DNA of 64,000 nt, taken from contig VSDK01013525.1 of the NCBI GenBank assembly GCA_009767595.1, positions 125,986-189,985 of the forward strand, given 5' to 3'. Both the position numbers and the translations under genes were made by a program. This DNA comes from Symbiodinium kawagutii. Lineage: Eukaryota; Sar; Dinophyceae; Suessiales; Symbiodiniaceae. Within the stretch, counting starts at the first letter, position 1, and each line of letters opens with the position of its first letter. The notes under the pieces were generated by a model. That model searched no databases, was not told the origin of the DNA, and saw nothing but the letters and a program-made list of their open reading frames with translations. Shown here piece after piece: positions 11,726-24,177 of this stretch.

Positions 11726-12824
11726 GAGCGAGAATCCATGGCTTCGAACAGCGTTAGGCCATGAGTGATTTAAGAGTAGGACTTCGTGTGGATAATCATG
11801 GCGAAGGGAATGCATTTTGATTGGTGCTAATTTCATTGGACAGATAAGGTGTTCCTTTCTTTCACTGCTTGAAGTAATATGTATAAAACAAAACTTACTG
11901 ATGTAAACTCCTCAAAAACTGCAGCAGAAAGGTTCCTGAAACTCAGCCATCTTGCGGCGGCTGTCGATGGCCGGTCACCCCATCTTGCACAGAGGTGGGA
12001 TGGAAAAAAAATGCTCATATAACCACTCATTACCCAACCATGAATCAATATGGATCTAGTGGATCTATGCCATCATACCCAGCCATGAATCAATCCATGC
12101 AAAGGTTCAGCATGCCATTGGGCTTCCCTGGCCGCAGGAGGGTCAGCTCACATTGTCCATCGCAATGGAACCAGAGGTACTTCCGGGATTGGTGACGTGC
12201 ATGGGGCCCTGTTGCTCGCCATGGAGGTCTGCAACTACTGAGATTAACATGGCAAGATGGTTGGTGCCCTGGACTACTGCGTGTTGCTACCTTGACTGAT
12301 GCATCTAAGATTTTTTATTGGTGCTCCTAATCAACATAAGCAAAAAAAAGTATATGCTTCAGAACTGTTGGTCGACACAAGCAAAAAGATAGTTGAGCAA
12401 TGGTATGGCTAGCACTCTTCATGGGGGCTCCCTATTTTGAGAAACACCCATATGATCCTGGCTATGATACTCCCTGCTTTGAGCATGTTGAGGTCAGCAT
12501 ATCTCAGCTTAAGCCTGCCACTGAAGCAACCATTTGCTGATGTTTGAGCCCATCATCTCAGTTGCTGGCCACAGAACTTTCCCTTTGGTGAACTACCATG
12601 GCTGGCTGGAAAATCCACCATAAATGAAAAATCCAACATAAACGTATGATTTCCAGCTGGGTTTTCCTACAAAATGGTTGAATCTTTGATTAACATGGGA
12701 CCCCCCTGGGCCAGGCGGTGTCTCAAATGAATGGCGTTGCCCCATCTTCGGGCGGCGCTCCTCCCGGAACTCCTCAAGAGGCGGGGGGCAAGCGAGGAGC
12801 GTTGGGGGCGGTGGCACCCGCCAC

Positions 12825-12885
12825 ATGACTACTGTGCTCCCTTCGGATGTGACTACCAAGTCGTCCAAGGGAGCACAGTAGTCAT
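12825..12885. repeat. Perfect 19-bp inverted repeat (hairpin)
   Basis: ATGACTACTGTGCTCCCTT at 12825-12843 is followed, after a 23-nt spacer, by its exact reverse complement at 12867-12885. The stem would form in RNA or in single-stranded DNA. Confidence 0.85.
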
Positions 12886-13663
12886 CCACTACCACTGCCA
12901 ATGGTTCAGTGTTTAGTCTTGTTGGTGGATGACTGATAGTGATTGGATTGGTGATGCAGAATGTCGTAAGTTGCGGATGTCTGATGGTGACTGTTGGTTG
13001 TTTTTCCTGGATCCAATTGGCATAGCTTTTCCTCTCTATAATATACTGTCTACACTGTTCTTACTAGTTGGTTGTTTTGATGCCCGGTACGAATGGTAAA
13101 ATGCACTTAACCATGAGCTTGATGCTCAAGGATATACCCAGATAGATTGCCTTGTGGTTTGCACCGGCGGGTGTGATGGTGGTACGATGTGGTACGCTTT
13201 CCTGCCAGATGCCCCCGATCGAACTGGAGCAGGAGCGGCGTGCAACTGGTGGGGCATGGCTGGTTCAGGATGGTTGATAGGTTGGTTATGGATGTCCAAT
13301 AAGCATCAATCATCTGGTCAATGACAGGTGCTAAGCTGGTTGATGTCGTTTTTGTTGGCTGTTGGTGAATGGTGGTTGAGTTTAATGCTGGTATTTTCAT
13401 GGTTGATCACGGGAAATGATGGTGGTGCTTGGTAGTTTGATGATGGTTGATGGTGGTTGAATCAAATGCCGGGTTAGCTGATGATTAAAATAGTGGTCAA
13501 TGATCGTTCATCGATGGTTTCTGCGACTTGATATTGGTGAGGATGTGCGGGTGCTGCTTGCTGCTTACCCTTGCTGGTGGGGCCAGGAGCCAGGGGTATC
13601 CCAAACGATCCCTCTAAAGGGGAAAGCGAGCGAAGGAGCTGCCAGGAGTTCTGTAAGCAAATG

Positions 13664-13741
13664 GGTGTTTCTCAACATAGGGGTAATCCTTTCTTAACCA
13701 TTTTTAGTAGTAAACCCAACCATATCTTTGGGGTTCCCTGT
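13664..13741. repeat. Family A element, right arm decayed
   Basis: It starts GGGTGTTTCTCAACATAGGG and ends in GGGGTTCCCTGTTTA. It resembles the copy at 1750-1840, including the shared TTAACCATTT core. Confidence 0.6.
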
Positions 13742-14162
13742 TTACCATAATCTTGCTGATAATGGTCAAGAAGACAAGTGGCAATGGTTGATGATGGACT
13801 CCGAGAGAAGTGCACGAGAGCGGCAGTTCATGGTATTCACTTCCGGTGACGCCACGAATGGTTTCCATAGGCATATCAATGTCAATGTTCCTACTCGTAT
13901 TTCGTTTCAGGATTGTTCTTCAGCTATCAGGGGCGGGAGCCTGAAAGTGATGATTCATCATTGGGGGATTTGGAACATGCTTCTGATCAAAATTGCAGCG
14001 GCTAGACGTACAGATTCCATTCTGTTAGGAGATTTGGCTATCCACAGATGAGCACACACAGGTCATGGTGACTTCCCATGTCGAAGAATTCTCTCCGAGA
14101 CTGGAGCCCAATACCCCCCACATCCAGTGGGTGACTCCTAGCAATAGGAGCTGATGCCACAG

Positions 14163-14254
14163 ATGGCGGAACCCACGTCACCGACCTCGCCCGCTCATCT
14201 GGCGGTGGATTGCGAGTTCTACAAGAGGAAGCCCCATGGCTTCGGAGGGCCACT
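14163..14254 (+). CDS. Coiled-coil protein, first coding exon
   Basis: The ATG at 14163 opens a frame beginning MAEPTSPTSPAHLAVDCEFY and ending in PHGFGGPL at a GTGAGT donor (14255), the strongest splice donor in this area. The exon ends in phase 2. The next exon (14835) supplies the single base needed, and the two following junctions also keep frame. The N-terminus is Pro/Ser/Thr-rich and probably disordered; there is no signal peptide. No family is recognised. I infer a gene from four phase-compatible exons on one strand; the function is unknown. Confidence 0.45.
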
Positions 14255-14504
14255 GTGAGTGGTCAAGAGGTGTTGATGATTGCTGGTGAATGATAGTTAG
14301 TGGTGGTGAGCGGTTGTTAATAATGGCTGGTGGTGGTGGTGGTTCGTGGCGTTGATGATGGTGTTCGTGATGGTTGAAACTAACAAGTGTGTAGACCAAC
14401 ACGGAAAAGTTAAGGTTTTGCAGATGGGCAGTAAGTGATTGTTTAAAGGAATATCAACAAACCAATTGCAGACGTCTATGTTCATTTCTCTTTCTAAAAG
14501 GGTT

Positions 14505-14720
14505 TTATAATGGTTGATGAATGATGATACTTGTCAACAAACTATAGTGGTTGATGAATGATAGTTGTTAATGAATTACAATGGTTGATGAATGATAGTT
14601 GCTGATGAATTACAACGGTTCATGAATGATAATGGCTAACGATCGAGAATGGCTAATGATTGAGAGTGGCTAGGGATCGATAGTTGCTAATGATCGCGAA
14701 ATGGTTGATCATGGTTTATC
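14505..14720. repeat. Degenerate tandem repeat, ~35-40 bp unit
   Basis: Variants of GGTTGATGAATGATAGTTG followed by AATGAATTACAAT recur head to tail, grading into shorter ATGATCGA motifs. It lies in the intron after the exon at 14163. Confidence 0.6.
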
Positions 14721-14834
14721 ATGAATGATCATGATTGAGAATGGTTTGTTGCTCAATCTACCCATGGCGGGACCGTGATAGCTCTGATTTGATGGGTAGT
14801 AGTTGAGCCACCTCCCATTTCCTCATCTCCTTAG

Positions 14835-14894
14835 GTCAGACAACTTGGCGAAGGAGAACGACAACATGCGAGAGTCCCAACCTCAGCACCTCTG
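14835..14894 (+). CDS. Coiled-coil protein, exon 2
   Basis: This 60-nt exon runs from a CTTAG acceptor to a GTGACG donor. It reads SDNLAKENDNMRESQPQHL, charged and helical, with the first base completing the split codon from exon 1. It leaves phase 2 again, matched by exon 3. The sequence is consistent with the start of a coiled coil; no family is recognised. Confidence 0.4.
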
Positions 14895-15404
14895 GTGACG
14901 TGGAGCTCCCGATCACGACGGCTCCCCTATGAGAACTATTTGGGGACACGGGCTTAGCGCTGTATGGACCCATTTTTACCTGCATATTTGCTGCATATGT
15001 GATCACAACTTTGGTCGGCCCTGAATCATTTGCAAAAAGGGATGACCAATCAGGGCCGAGCAATCCGACTTTCCACCAGATTTTGAGCCCGAGCTTCTCA
15101 AGAGCAACAAGGGTTGGAAAAAACAACTGTTGAGTTTGAGGTATGTTTGGAGTAGGGGCAGCAGTGGTGGTAAGCAACCCACACAAATTTGCAGCACCCC
15201 AAGTTGTCGATGCTAGATGTGCTCAAGACGTTGGGTTCCCTCTAAACGCATTCATATCGAATGTCTAGACGAAGATTCACCTCAAAAAGCACCGGTAAAC
15301 ACCCCAGGGACCTTTTTTCAGAACGGATCCACGTCGTTGAGCCACCGGAAACTCGTTCCCCCGTGGAACGTGGCACATCCCAGACTCGCTATTTGCACTG
15401 CCAG

Positions 15405-15462
15405 GCGCCTGAGAGCTTTGGAGGAAGCCGTTCGCAGCTTGCAAGGCATGGTGGAAGAACAG
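15405..15462 (+). CDS. Coiled-coil protein, exon 3
   Basis: After a TGCCAG acceptor it reads RLRALEEAVRSLQGMVEEQ, a clean heptad pattern with Leu/Val/Met at a and d positions. The incoming phase matches exon 2. The exon most likely ends at 15462, before GACTGG (a GA donor), leaving phase 0; reading on to a GT donor at 15477 is an alternative. The coiled coil suggests an oligomeric structural or regulatory protein, but this is inference. Confidence 0.45.
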
Positions 15463-15595
15463 GACTGGATCTGGTGGTTGCCCTTGTTGTGAGATGGCGA
15501 GCTGGGTCAATATTGACTAACCAATCATAGCTGGTTAATGGTCAATAATAGGGGAAAACAACTAGCAACTATAGGGGATATACCAGCCATATATA

Positions 15596-15713
15596 GCTAT
15601 GGGTCGATATTGACTAACCAACAACTATATGGGGGCTAATAAGCAACAATAATAGGGAAAACAATGGTGAATGATAGGGGAACCAGGGGTACTGGGTGAA
15701 CTGACCCATAGCC
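15596..15713. repeat. Family B inverted-repeat element, with a partial copy beside it
   Basis: It begins AGCTATGGGTCGATATTGAC and ends ACTGACCCATAGCC. A second, partial family B sequence at about 15510-15595 abuts it, so copies sit in tandem here. Confidence 0.6.
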
Positions 15714-16056
15714 AGATGTTGAGGTTGGACCGATACAGAGGCCTGGTGACATGAGTGGAATTTGTGAACTAGGAGATTTGAAGGCATTGCTTTAGTAAGT
15801 TGGCTCCAGTAGCAAATCGCTCGCAACAAGTTGAGATATGGGTATGTGCCAAAATAGCTTAAAGTACCGGTACCCCCCAAAACCAACGGTTTCCTTCCAA
15901 AACGATCATTTTGAGGGCGGTTATTGTTTCCTCTAGTTTGGCACGTGTCTATATGATTTCTTGTGCAACGTGACCCAGGGACCACAACTTTGCATTACTG
16001 ATGAATCCAGATAGCGACCGGCTCCATTTCACCCGTTTTGGTCACCAACCGCTTTT

Positions 16057-16159
16057 GGTGGTTTCTCAAGTCATACCCCAGGTACCCCCAAATTATCCCA
16101 TATAGAATCATTGTCTATTCATAAGCCAACCATTTTTGGGGTCCCCTATTGAAACCACC
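16057..16159. repeat. Family A inverted-repeat element
   Basis: Termini are GGTGGTTTCTCAAGTCATAC and GGGTCCCCTATTGAAACCACC. It lies immediately before the exon at 16193. Confidence 0.6.
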
Positions 16160-16192
16160 TATCTTCGGGCTGGGCAAAGGCTGTCTGCGCAG

Positions 16193-16245
16193 GACATCAA
16201 ATTGAAACACGCGGAAGTGGCCTCTGGGCTGCATCTCCCTGGCGG
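16193..16245 (+). CDS. Coiled-coil protein, exon 4 (tentative)
   Basis: After a CTGCGCAG acceptor the frame gives DIKLKHAEVASGLHLPGG, ending at a GTTGAT donor. Phase 0 at its start agrees with exon 3 ending at the GA donor, and the join VEEQ to DIKLKHAEV continues the heptads. If exon 3 uses the later GT donor, this exon would not fit. No following exon was found; a candidate is the island at 17150-17234. Confidence 0.35.
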
Positions 16246-16735
16246 GTTGATACGTGGCGGATCCACGACGTGGCTACGATATCCACAGATGATGGGATCA
16301 TATGAGATTCACATGGCTACACCATGCTGTTATAAGATCATAGATACCAATACCGCCAGACTATCCCTCGATCATGTCTTGAAAGATGACGACAGACCGG
16401 TTTTGGTGCACCTTTGAACCAAATGTCAATTGGTGGTTGGTACTGATGAACGATTATCCTCGTCAACCAAACACATCGGTGACAGCCAAGTGGTAATTGG
16501 TAGTTGCTCTTCACTCGAAAGTGAACTGCTTACTGTTTGTGGAACACCTGGTTGACAACATCTTCCGTTGGAAGAAACCAGCATTGGCCTGGAATACCCG
16601 CAGAAACCAACCATTTGTTTCGCAGGAAAACACACAGCTATGCTCAAAAGTGTTCCTGCCCATGTCAGCAAGGTTGAAGACTGAACTGTGTTAAAACCTT
16701 CGACAAGCCAGTACAATCTACTGGGTACCTCATTC

Positions 16736-16836
16736 GGGTATTTCTCAGAATAGGGGACCCCAAAAAATGCTTGGTTTATTGCTACAAATGACTAATATTG
16801 GATGATTTGGGGGTACCCCTCTTTTGAGAAACCACC
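16736..16836. repeat. Family A inverted-repeat element
   Basis: Termini are GGGTATTTCTCAGAATAGGG and CCCCTCTTTTGAGAAACCACC. The interior has TTTATTGCTACAAATGACTA. Confidence 0.65.
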
Positions 16837-17262
16837 ATTCAATACTGGGTACCTCGTTCAACTAGTTCCAACACTTATCAACTGCTGCTGGTCAACCGTT
16901 TTCAGTTGGTCCTTCCCGGGGTTCCTCAACCTGGTTCTCCATAAGGGATAATGATATACCAACATAGTGGCTATACCAACATAATGATATACCAAGATAG
17001 TGGTCTCAATCATCATGCATAGGGAATATACCAACCAGTAATATGGTAGTTTATCAAAATACGACACCCCCATAATTAGTGGTGAATTGGGGATAATAGC
17101 CAATAATAACCATAACAAATGGTTATTGGTTGCTATGTTTTGCGCCCATATGCCCCCCCCGCCAGCCGCGAAGCGCCAAAATGCCCCTGCGACGAGGACC
17201 TCCGTGCGAGCGGTCTGCGCTGAGCTGCAGCTTGGTAAGGAGAGATCTGGAGGTCTGAAGCC

Positions 17263-17372
17263 ATAGGGGACCGTAGGGGACCGTAGGGGACCGTAGGGGA
17301 CCGTAGGGGACCATAGGGGACCATAGGGGACCATAGGGGATGATAGGGGATGATAGGGGATGATAGGGGATG
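17263..17372. repeat. 10-bp tandem repeat (CCGTAGGGGA)n
   Basis: About eleven copies of a 10-mer that drifts from CCGTAGGGGA through CCATAGGGGA to TGATAGGGGA from left to right. Minus-strand frames across it give Pro-Tyr-Gly-Pro-rich peptides, which are repeat translations and not a gene. Confidence 0.9.
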
Positions 17373-17440
17373 GGGACCATTAATAGAACCCCCCAAAAAT
17401 AGACCATACTATGAAAAGATATGGTTGATATTGGATGATC

Positions 17441-17542
17441 TTGGTTTCTCAAGCCTTAGGGGACGCCAGAAATGATTGGATTAGTACTATCAATGGTTTG
17501 TAAACTTCACCATTTGGGGGTACCCCTATTTGGAAAACTACC
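17441..17542. repeat. Family A inverted-repeat element
   Basis: Left arm is TTGGTTTCTCAAGCCTTAGG and right arm is CCCCTATTTGGAAAACTACC, more diverged than most copies. Confidence 0.55.
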
Positions 17543-18337
17543 ATGTAGGGACAAGTGTCTCTTGGATGACTCATGATTTTTTGATAGCAGTTGTAGTTTT
17601 CGGTGTGCACAGATCCAACATGGTTGGTCCTGGTAAGTCATTTCGTTCTTTTGCTGATTGTTGATGAGGGGTTGGATGGTGATTAACGATCCATGGGGCC
17701 GCTTAATGAGGCTTAACAATGGTAAATCATGTTCGATATCACAAAGAGTCATGTTGAATGCTGAATGACTACGGGTTCTGCTTAGTAATCCTTGTCAACA
17801 GCTGATGGTCTTTCACGGTGAGCTCAAAATGCTTGGTAAGGTTTGATCATGATGATTGATGGTGTACTGAACTGCTTTGCTTGTACTTCGTCTCCCCAAC
17901 GTAGTGGGTTTCCCCTGAAAGGGCGGATGATGACCAGAAAGCACATGTCTCAGCCTCAACTGGGTAGCTTCTGGGCTGCCTCCTCAGCTACTGGAGGCAA
18001 CCGGAGGAGAGATTGAGTGAGATCAAGACATCAGCAAGGCAGAGAGGACCAGCAAAGATTCCCAGAATCAACGCCTCTTGGATGATCATCTTGCTTAAAT
18101 GAGTGCAGGTATCTATAGGTATCCGAATATCCGCATGCAGTAGATTGAGCATGATCAATCTGCATATAGTCCTGCTTGGTAAGATATCTGTGAGTTGTCA
18201 CATGTTGTCCTAGCTCTTCCGCAACGGTCAACAATTTGGCTGTTCCACAGCACAGGCCGTTGGGCCACAGGGCTGTCCTCACGATTGACGGATGTAAACC
18301 ACCAGCAGAAACAGTTTGTTGCCATGCTTTGCCATTT

Positions 18338-18448
18338 GGCTATGGGTCAATCTCAACCATGGATATTGGGGGATGGTAACCTACAAATAAAAGGGAAAAA
18401 ATGGTGAATGATGTGGGAACCAGAAGTACGGGGTTTTGACCCACAGCC
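18338..18448. repeat. Family B inverted-repeat element
   Basis: Termini are GGCTATGGGTCAATCTCAAC and GTTTTGACCCACAGCC. The interior has AAAAGGGAAAAAATGGTGAA and GGGAACCAGAAGTACGG. Confidence 0.65.
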
Positions 18449-20550
18449 ATTTCTTGCCATTCATCGTGGCCCTGGTTCAAACCAATATATATACAGTAGA
18501 TAGTTTGTGAAGTACTGTAAATACTGGGAAGTCAAATTGTAAGCAGTATGAAATCATTGGCCAGACTAGACAATGGTGCATACTTACTGGATGTAAAAAT
18601 CTTGCAATTATTATCAAGACGACCAGTATGAACTATTCTCCTTGTAACTAATCATAACGAATGAAGTATCATTGGCTAATTGTGTAACCATCCGACGATG
18701 CTGAATACCCCAGACATGCTTGAGTTGATCATTTGCCAGCCTTCGAGTCAGCATCTACTCATTGCAGACGGCTGTAAGGTACGAATCGGAAGCTCGTCAA
18801 CTGATTTCAAATGATGTCTACGTTAGGCGTTGTTTTGGAATAATAATGATGATGATAATAGGCTATTGATTGCATGTCAATAATAGGCCTTATAACGGCT
18901 ATAATCTTAATAAGTGATGGTACAACGTATTTGTTTTGGAGCATTAATTTCTGGCAGGTACCAATTCTCAAACATGCTTGAATACATACAGCGAAATACA
19001 TCTGGTATTTACCAACCCTAAGCCTCAAGGCCCCCCTACGCCAACTCTCAACAAATCTCAATGCTACACTCCTGATACTATATTTAGCTCATGCAGGGTA
19101 TCAAAACCAATCACTGATCAATTGAGTCGCCAGTTCTCACAATGATTGATCACTGGCTGGAAATGACATCTGAACAATGGGCACTGATCCTCTCCGCTGC
19201 CTTAATGACTATCAGAGGTCTGGTAACAAGCCAGGCGCAACTGGGTCCATGGCCACGATGTACCAAGAAGGCAACGCAGACAGTCATCGTGTGGGATGAT
19301 GGTGCACCTGTTGGGGAGAGGTATGGCTGTGCTTGTGGTTTCTGCTGATGGTTAATGGCAGATCCATATAAATACGCACGCCGCCATTTTTTGTTGGTAG
19401 ATCACAAGCTATTTGTGGTAACATTGGGGGTGTTTTATTGATACGGATCTACCACCAATGGTGAACGGACTGGACAAGCTGGTTGACTGTTATGGTGGTT
19501 GTGAACAACACCAAGCCAGTGCGGTTGAAGTGGCGGCAGGATTTAGGAAGAAATATCTGGGTTACGGATTACTAGCTTTACAACAGACCAACGGTCACCC
19601 CCATCACCATCGTTGGTAAGTTGTTATATATACTTGTTTCAGTGATAGTAACAGTACTGGTTTCATCAACAAACTAAAGGGGTTACCCATCGTCACTTCA
19701 TTACTTAGTTTTGTGCTTAAGTGCTATTCTGGCGAACTACCAACCATGCAGCATCCTGAAATCACCGTCTGGCCGTGGACCAACCATATGAGTTTTGCAC
19801 CGCAACCGGTTTTCGGTTGCTGACAATTCGGTATCGTTGGTGTTGCCTCACCGTAACGCGGTCACGTGGCTGCCTGAAGGTAGCGGCGCAACCATTTGTT
19901 GTTTCACAGGTTGCTGTGATTTGCTGTTCACCCAAATCGGTCGATCCTTCGTGGAACGGCCAGCGCGATGGTTGAGAGGTAAACACAATGAAATAACACG
20001 TTCAACAGTACCTTGACCCTCACCCGATACACATGAGTGAATGTCCCAAAATAACAGAACACTTCAGAGCCCTACAGTGCACAAGACATTGGTGGTTATA
20101 GTTTATAGATGTTTATAGTATTTTGCAGAGTTTTTCTTCAAATAATCAGTCCTCTCCCACTCTCCAAAATCATGGGTATCAATCCCATACATGAAGGGTG
20201 AGGTTAGGCTTGACATCGACCGGCCAGTAGTTTACGTTGGAGGTGACCAGGTTGCTGTTATTTGTCATGAAGATGCGGGGTGTCGGTAGCCGACAAGACA
20301 TTTGGTCAAGGTCAATCCTACTATGATTCTCCACTTTGAACTGCGACTTTTGAATCTTTTGGATATGTATACATTCTATATATATATATACATATAGGGT
20401 TTTGGTCATATGATTATCCTACTCCTAGTTCTTGTATATCACCTAGAACTTTTCAACAAGTGCCAGCTGACAATTTGTTGGCAGCAGCTACGCGGAGATA
20501 ACGAATCAGGAAGCTTGTTGCAGTGTGAACCAATGACCATTCACCAAAAA

Positions 20551-20664
20551 GGCTATGGGTTCTTATTGCCCATCAATAATGGACGATAATTCCCAACAAT
20601 ACTAGGGAAATCAATGGTTAACTATGGCACACCAAGGGTGCGGGGACCCAACTGACCCACAGCC
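20551..20664. repeat. Family B inverted-repeat element
   Basis: It begins GGCTATGGGTTCTTATTGCC and ends AACTGACCCACAGCC. Confidence 0.6.
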
Positions 20665-20882
20665 AGAAGTTCATTTTAGTTTAATGCTGACCAACAAAAC
20701 CCAGCGTAGCGGAGCACAGTCAACAATAACCAATACAAACCAATAGTATCAACCAACATTAGCCAGTATCATATCATTTAGCCATCATCAACCATGATGA
20801 TATATGATTAGTGAAATTTCTATCTACCATTTACCACAAGCCTACAACATGAAGCAAGGCTTCGTCTATTAGCAAGCGACCG

Positions 20883-20907
20883 TTGACCACCACCACCACC
20901 ATCATCG

Positions 20908-20966
<59 letters not shown>
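20883..20966. repeat. (ACC)n / (ATC)n microsatellite
   Basis: A short run of ACC triplets passes into about 24 ATC triplets. Confidence 0.95.
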
Positions 20967-20967
<1 letters not shown>

Positions 20968-21351
20968 GTCATCAATCATCAATCATTTATCATTATCCAT
21001 TACGTATCCTCCCACTGTTGCCTATTATTCCCTACGTAGATGAGCATTGATCATCATCAACCAGGGGCTCCAACCGGTTCCAAGCTGCTGTCCTGCTGGG
21101 ACAGCAGGGGTGAACAGCCCGTCCGGAGCCCATGCTGCTAGCTGGCAGCTTAGCGCAGCGGCTGTTTTCGGCTGGCAGAGCTGCACGCACGTCCACGCGC
21201 GGGTACCGACAGGAGATCACAAGAGGTCAATGATGATTTTAGAGGCTGTTAACCAACCAACAACAGTGGTTAACTAGCTGGTTAATGGTTAATAATAGGC
21301 TATAATAAGCAACAATAGTAGGGGATATGCCAGCTATCTCTAGCTATATAT

Positions 21352-21468
21352 GGCGAGCAGGGTCAATTAATCAACCAACTGGTCGGAGATAAAAACCAAC
21401 AGTTTCATAGGGAAAACAATGTTTAATGACAGGGAACCAGGATTACAGGGTTTCGACCCATTGCCATA
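21352..21468. repeat. Family B inverted-repeat element
   Basis: Termini are GGCGAGCAGGGTCAATTAAT and TTTCGACCCATTGCC. The interior keeps AGGGAAAACAATGTTTAATG. Confidence 0.55.
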
Positions 21469-21576
21469 GAATGAATCGCCATCTAGAGACTTACTGTATA
21501 TAGTTTTTTTCATGGAGCCCTTACATTTTACATAAAGTTTCCCACTGAACATTGGTGGTTTTGAAATGGGGTTTTT

Positions 21577-21670
21577 GGTTGGTGGTTTGATTCATAATTC
21601 TTATTTTGCCCAGGAATTGTTGACAAATGGTTCGTTGATTTTTTTCCTAGGGGTTGACACCACCGACCAG
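21577..21670. repeat. Family C inverted-repeat element
   Basis: Left arm is TTGGTTGGTGGTTTGATTCA and right arm is GGGGTTGACACCACCGACCAG. Confidence 0.6.
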
Positions 21671-23893
21671 ATATAATTATATAATCATTAGATACCTCTA
21701 TGAAGTATTCTGGTGAATATGTACACAGGGTATATAATGATAACGGCAAAGAGGACTTCCGAGTTGCTTCGAATTGTGGGTACTGCAGCTGCCTGACCCC
21801 TGGCACAGGCCGGGGTCAAGAATTGTGCCACCTGAGCACCAGTGCTTCAGCGCATTCTTGACATGATCCTATGTGAAATCATGGTAGATCCAGCCAATGA
21901 ACCCCAATTGTGCAACATAGCTTGTGATTTTCCCGCAAAGCAATCTAGGTGTGTAGATCTCCAGATCTTCCGTGACCTTGTTCATTTGGATACATCTTCA
22001 AGTTATCCACTGAGAGGCACATGGTCCTCACTCAATCCCAGTTCACCATTTTTGCCGGGCAGCTGGTCGTGACATTTTTGTCAGCTAGATCTGGCCATGG
22101 TGCTGGGCCGATCCAAAGATGGCCAATCATGGACCCATGTGAACATCTTGGGATCAATCATGTGCTGGGCATTTAAGGATCGAAAGGGCCCAAGATGAAA
22201 TGACCAACATAGTGTTCATTGGGATTTTGCAAACCTACGCATTGTTTTGATGGTGATGATATGTAGCCACAGACAGTTCATAATTGGTTGATATCCCCGG
22301 TTGAACATTTGAGGCTTTTTCTTTTGCTGCAATCACCAGACTCACTTTCTCTTTAGCTGATCTTGTTTACTCTTCCACCGGCATCGCACCTGGTTCCTTG
22401 TGGACTCAATTGTTTTGTTTCTATTGGCAGGGTCAGGTGTTCATACCTGATCATTTGCAACGGCAACTTGAATAAGTTGATGGATACCATTTTTCATCTA
22501 TAATCCATCAAAAAACAACTCTTTTTGATGACTGCCTCACCCAATTTGATGATCACCTGGTATGCATGGATCTACCAATATTTCGATGCTCGCGAAGCAC
22601 CCTGAAGCCAAACATACGACGCTGCCCATGGGCAGTCGCACCTGATCTGCACAAAGTTGCGGCACAAAAAAACCGCTGAACGCCGGGGGGTGCTCTGGGT
22701 TGGCCGCGGTTGGCCGCAACGGTTGAGCTGCTTGGACAAAGAGGCCTTAGAGATTTGGGAGACTATGACCACTATGATTTATCATGGTTCTTGATATTTG
22801 GCATGAATGGGCATGAAGGGCCATGAATGAGAATGAATGATTGGGTCCTCATTTTTTTTGGCCGGTTTAAGAATATGTTGCGGCGGCGTGCGTTATGCCT
22901 GTGATTTGAATATATTTGCATCACTGACTACGATGGTCATGGCCATGGTTGGCCAAGTCGCTGAAAAGTTTCCAGATAAACTGCCAGCCTTGGTCAACAG
23001 CCAAGGTGCTGTGTCAGGCATTGTTGATTGTTGTTGGGATGTTCACATCATGCCAGATGAAAGTTCGGACCCTTTGATTGCAAGTGAGCATACTGGCCAT
23101 CACCATGCTGGATATTTACTGGGTTTCTCGCAAGATTCGATGCTTCAACACGGTCAAAACTGGATGCCGATGGTGTGGTACCCATTGATGGACTCCCCAA
23201 CGGTTGGATGTTGTTCTTGCCAGTGGCCTGACCATGAAAGGCAGACAGCTGCTGCTGGGTTCATGGGATCACTACGATGACCTATGGAAGACGATCTGAG
23301 GGTCCGTGGATCCAGTGGCTCTGACAACGTTGGAGCATGTTGGAGCTTCATCGTGGCAACTCACCAGCAATTGGGGCTCCAGCTAGACCTGATAGTTGAT
23401 AGAAGGATTAATGATGATAGCTTACACTGCGTGGGAAGGGTTGGGAATGATGGTTTATTCTACTGGAGAATCGTTCATGCTAATGAGCATTGATGGCTCA
23501 AGATAAGGAAATAGGGCTGCCCATGCGCGCAGGTCAGTCAGTTGCTACAGACATCGTGACAGGGAATGCTACTGACAGTAAGATGATGGTAGCCGTCGCA
23601 ATGAATTGTGGCCAGTATATTTATTTGAAGTCCAAATGATCCAATGGAATTCCACTGCAATGTGACAGCCATCCAACCTTCCAGTCACTGAATCCAATCC
23701 CTTGAAGATGTGACAGGGTCGACCATGACTCAGTCGCCGAAGCCCTGCAACCTGGCGCAGCTGCCATGGCAGCCGCGGTAGTAAGGCGAAGGGTGGGAAG
23801 TGAGGACCTGACTGCAGGATGTGCCCCGCAGACTCACAGCTACTAGGGATGAATCCAGGTGCCGCGGCTAGACAAGGCCAGTACGGAGGATGT

Positions 23894-24095
23894 NNNNNNN
23901 NNNNNNNNNNNNNNNNNNNNNNNNNNNNNNNNNNNNNNNNNNNNNNNNNNNNNNNNNNNNNNNNNNNNNNNNNNNNNNNNNNNNNNNNNNNNNNNNNNNN
24001 NNNNNNNNNNNNNNNNNNNNNNNNNNNNNNNNNNNNNNNNNNNNNNNNNNNNNNNNNNNNNNNNNNNNNNNNNNNNNNNNNNNNNNNNNNNNNNN
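23894..24095. other. Assembly gap (run of N)
   Basis: About 200 undetermined bases. The right edge is the microsatellite at 24096, so the gap is probably a collapsed or unsequenced ATC repeat of unknown true length. Coding-like sequence lies on both sides. Confidence 0.98.

Positions 24096-24176
<81 letters not shown>
24096..24176. repeat. (ATC)n microsatellite beside the gap
   Basis: About 27 ATC triplets directly follow the N run. Any ORF through it (poly-His, poly-Met or poly-Asp) is meaningless. Confidence 0.95.

Positions 24177-24177
<1 letters not shown>

Larger units (their letters stand above)
11728..14162. other. Gene-poor stretch with exon-like islands
   Basis: No gene can be assigned. 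GC-rich islands at about 11926-11988 (reads RFLKLSHLAAAVDGR between plausible splice sites), 12135-12240, 12720-12900 and 13500-13640 may be exons of one or more unresolved genes. A half family A element lies at 12421-12450 and a 19-bp inverted repeat at 12825-12885. Confidence 0.45.

Noticed and set aside
16858-17452. Minus-strand ORFs rich in Pro-Tyr-Gly-Pro
   Set aside because: They arise from the 10-bp tandem repeat read in different frames.
22837-23280. 147-codon plus-strand ORF
   Set aside because: The composition follows the local repeat-type DNA and no splice-like ends or family motifs are seen.
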